DNA from: Isochrysis galbana
Lineage: Eukaryota; Haptophyta; Isochrysidales; Isochrysidaceae
Length of the DNA stretch: 64,000 nt
NCBI GenBank assembly: GCA_018136815.1
Contig: CM030938.1
Span: 310,001 to 374,000 of the forward strand
Direction of reading: 5' to 3'
Shown here piece after piece: positions 61,530 through 64,000 of this stretch. Each line of letters opens with the position of its first letter. Position 1 is the stretch's first letter. Below the pieces are notes generated by a model, which worked only from the letters and a program-made list of their open reading frames with translations, searched no databases and had not been told where the DNA came from. The translations under genes were made by a program, and so were the position numbers.

Positions 61530-61814
61530 GTCTGCAGGAGGACGGCAGAGGGGTGGGAGGGTTGTTCCCCCCCGTCGTGGAGCGGCTTTGGGGGCTCCTC
61601 GCTGCTCTAAGAACGAGAGGATCTGCAAGAGAGGGAGTTTGAGAGGGTTTGCGGCGTTGAGTGGCGGAACAATACTTTATGGGGTGGCGGGGGGGGCGGG
61701 AGTGTCCTCCGCGGGGGAGGCGGCGAGCGTGCCGGGCTTCCTGTGCGGGGGGAGGCGGGGAGAGGGGGCGGGGGGGGGACCTCGAGGGCCGAGATCCGAG
61801 AGTGCCGGCCGCCG

Positions 61815-61910
61815 AGGAGGAGGAGAGAGAGGAGGAGAGAGAGAGAGGAGGAGAGAGAGGAGGGAGAGAGAGGAGAGAGAGAGAGGAGAGAGAGAGAGGA
61901 GAGAGAGGGA

Positions 61911-61956
<46 letters not shown>

Positions 61957-62039
61957 GGGAGAGGAGGAGAGAGAGGAGGGAGAGAGAGGAGGGAGAGAGA
62001 GGAGAGAGAGAGAGGAGAGAGAGAGAGGAGAGAGAGGGA

Positions 62040-62085
<46 letters not shown>

Positions 62086-62260
62086 GGGAGAGGGAGAGAG
62101 AGGAGAGAGAGAGAGGAGAGAGAGAGAGGAGAGAGAGAGAGGAGAGAGAGGGAGAGGGAGAGAGAGGGAGAGGGAGAGAGAGAGAGAGGAGAGAGAGGGA
62201 GAGGGAGAGAGAGGGAGAGGGAGAGAGAGAGAAAGAGAGAGAGGAGAGAGAGAGGAGTCG
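61815..62260 (+). repeat. GA-rich microsatellite
   Basis: About 450 bp of (GA)n and GAGAGAGG/GGGAGA units, upstream of the ammonium transporter start. Long ORFs on both strands here (up to about 520 codons) are artefacts of this simple sequence. Confidence 0.95.
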
Positions 62261-62790
62261 CGCCCCCCTTCGACCACAGCCCCATCCTCTCCCGTCCACT
62301 CGCACACTCTCCCCACCCCCGAGAGTTTCTTTCTGCCCAAGAGGAAGCCCCTACTCCTTGTAGGGGAGGGAGTGACATACCACGTGCATACCATCGGAGC
62401 CGCGACCGTTTCATCGTGGGAGGCTCCGTGGCGGAGAAGTTGAGCCAGCGCCGGCGGCGGTGGGGCGGGAGAGGCGAGTCCTCTCGCCTTTCGCGCGAGG
62501 CGCTGAAGGCTGAACCAGGGGGGGCGAGGCCACGGCGGCACAGCAGTTGCCTGCAGTCCATCGCCCTGCGAGGCACCTGGCTTTGTAGAACCGGTCCTAC
62601 AATAGGGGCTAAACTAACCTACTTTTGAGCCCACCTTTGCACCTTTGGGTTCTGGCCTTGAAATGCAAATGCAATTTCCAATGGGGCATTTGAAGGCCAG
62701 GCCACCATTCGCTATTCGCTCGAAAAACCGAATTTTAAAACACGCTTGCTCCTCAACGAGCATTCTCCGTCCTACGAATGGATAAAATAG
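62261..62790. other. Intergenic; no convincing gene
   Basis: GC-rich to 62600, then AT-richer. Nothing recognised. Confidence 0.35.
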
Positions 62791-62796
62791 GGCATA

Positions 62797-63039
62797 GGGC
62801 GGTAAAAAAGGGTTTTTTAATCGAGGGTGAAAAAATGACCATCTCACGTCTCACGGTTGAGGCAATTTGGACTTGAGGAATCTTTACGGTAGAAAGTTCC
62901 CAATACTCAATACACCCAACTAGCACATATCACATATCCGATATCCGGGGCCCATTGGGTCCCAGACCTCCCCCTTGGGTCCCCACCCTACATGTGAACG
63001 TGTGAAAGACAGAGAGAGTAGTAGGGCGGTCAAACAGGG
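62797..63039 (+). mobile_element. GGGCGGTC inverted-repeat element fragments
   Basis: One left end starts at 62797 after TA, with GTGAAAAAATGACCATCTCA, GAAAGTTCCCAATACTC and the CCGGGGCCCATTGGG block. A second left terminus, GGGCGGTCAAACAGG, starts at 63024 after TA and is cut off at 63040 by an LTR. Confidence 0.6.
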
Positions 63040-64000
63040 TGTCGCATTCGCGAATCGACGCTCGTTAGGCTTCTCTCTCCTCTTCGTTCGGTATTTATCG
63101 TTATAATTCTCTCGTTCTCGTTCTCGGTCAAACACTTCGCGTGGACGCCTAGGATCTAGGGTTGTGGAGCGCCCTCTCTCTTTCTCTCGAAGAGAAGGGA
63201 AGTTTCCCCACCTTTCTTCCTCCCAGGCGCCTCGCAAAAGGTTTAATTCGCTATCTCCCCGCGTTTCTTTACCTGCTTCTGGGGGCAATCAGGTTTGGTT
63301 TGCCATCTCCCCTCGGAGATCGATTTAGGTTCGCTGCTTGGGTGAGGGAATCTTTCTCCTTGGTCCTTGGTTTGCCATCTCCCCTTGGAGATTGATTTAG
63401 ATTCGCTGCTTTGGTTTTGGGTTATCTTTCCCCTTGATGCAAGTTGCATGGAAGCCCTTGGTCCCGTTGGTTTTTGGTTTTCTCCTCCCTTGGTTGCCGC
63501 TACTCGGGGTTGCTCGATAGAAACGTCTAGAAGGTCCACGCTCAACAGCAAGATTTCTTCGATTGCAAGGATACCTCGCTGCGATCTGTATCCAATGTGA
63601 TCGCCGTGGTTGCGCGACATAACGTTCCTCTTCGACTTTCCGCCTTGGTGGGAAAATCCAAAGCGAAGACACGCTCCGACCGTCGCTGCGGATTCTCTCT
63701 CTCTCTCGCTCTCTCTCTCTGTCTCTCGCGACGTGTTTGAGTTACCGGCGATGTGGGGTCTCGGTTATTTCATGTTTTGCTTGGTTTGGGTGAATGATTC
63801 TAGTGTGTTCGTGAGTCGGTGTCGCAGCATCGTTGGATCCGACGTCTTGTCGTCAGTCGTCATCCGTCGCTCTCGCTCTCGTCGCTCTCGCTCTCGTAAC
63901 ACTCGTACCCTACAAACTCTCCTTGCCTCACCAGCCCCTGCCAACACAGCCCTCCTCTCACTCACCCTCGCCTCTCGCCTCTCGCTCGATGTCGCTCTCG
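63040..64000 (+). mobile_element. Ty3/gypsy LTR and gag start (runs off the window)
   Basis: Starts TGTCGCATTCGCGAATCGAC; the first 200 bp match the LTRs at 2187 and 24944. 63240-63840 differs from them (for example GATTTAGATTCGCTGCTTTG), then the CGTCGCTCTCGCTCTCG leader returns and an ATG at 63988 opens the same gag-like frame (MSLS). The element inserted into a GGGCGGTC terminus at 63039 and continues beyond the window. Confidence 0.75.

Noticed and set aside
61063..62628. A 521-codon plus-strand ORF and 300-400-codon minus-strand ORFs across the GA tract
   Set aside because: They are products of a (GA)n microsatellite: all frames on both strands stay open and encode only Arg/Glu or Ser/Leu repeats.
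1..64000. CRISPR arrays, tRNA, rRNA genes, bacterial operons
   Set aside because: None seen. The tandem repeats are minisatellites or protein repeats without regular unique spacers, and gene structure is intron-bearing eukaryotic. A tRNAscan run would settle tRNA absence.

Overview
This window is nuclear DNA of a GC-rich, flagellated, peroxisome-bearing microbial eukaryote, most likely an alga or alga-like protist. The genes have short GT-AG introns (mostly 69-235 nt, some longer), and the proteins are eukaryotic: a SAGA subunit, an FCP1-type CTD phosphatase, fimbrin, a PEX22-like peroxin and a SAXO axonemal protein. I cannot name the genus. An ankyrin-like pseudogene with GCPWD repeats and several unusual retroelement families would fit a haptophyte, a stramenopile or a similar lineage.

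Gene layout. 0-9 kb: a coiled-coil gene (- strand) and an Ada1/Hfi1-like SAGA subunit (+), set among LTR, inverted-repeat and SINE-like elements. 9.3-11.4 kb: a CaMKK-like kinase with a myristoylation start and an IQ motif. 14-19 kb: a small one-pass membrane protein, an unrecognised 102-aa ORF, and a LINE with an intact reverse transcriptase (- strand). 20.3-23.5 kb: a PEX22-like peroxin, then a SAXO-repeat protein whose C-terminus is an Hsp70 substrate-binding domain. 26.4-28.7 kb: a compact FCP1/BRCT phosphatase; a second LINE type inserted immediately after its stop codon. 31-33.5 kb: an AT-rich, possibly virus-derived block broken up by repeats. 34.4-36.7 kb: a complete five-exon kynureninase. 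42.9-43.8 kb: a REX1-B domain protein. 44.4-45.2 kb: an ankyrin-like pseudogene. 47.1-53.4 kb: two actin-regulator-like genes, tropomodulin/LRR-like (-) and fimbrin (+), head to head across a 100-N assembly gap. 54.8-57.0 kb: a multi-pass membrane protein. 59.9-61.5 kb: an ammonium transporter.

Repeats fill much of the rest. At least three short element families (called A, D and E here) start with the same kind of leader: a small hairpin with a TTAT-type loop, then an ATG, then a second GC hairpin. Copies of A and D have 12-20 bp target-site duplications, and full-length D shares its 3' tail with the LINE at 28.7 kb, so D looks like a SINE mobilised by that LINE. There are also Ty3/gypsy LTR remnants and three kinds of terminal-inverted-repeat element.

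The genes do not form an operon-like system. The items most worth following up are the two-hairpin retroelement leaders, the SAXO-Hsp70 fusion, the two actin-regulator genes around the gap, and the AT-rich block.
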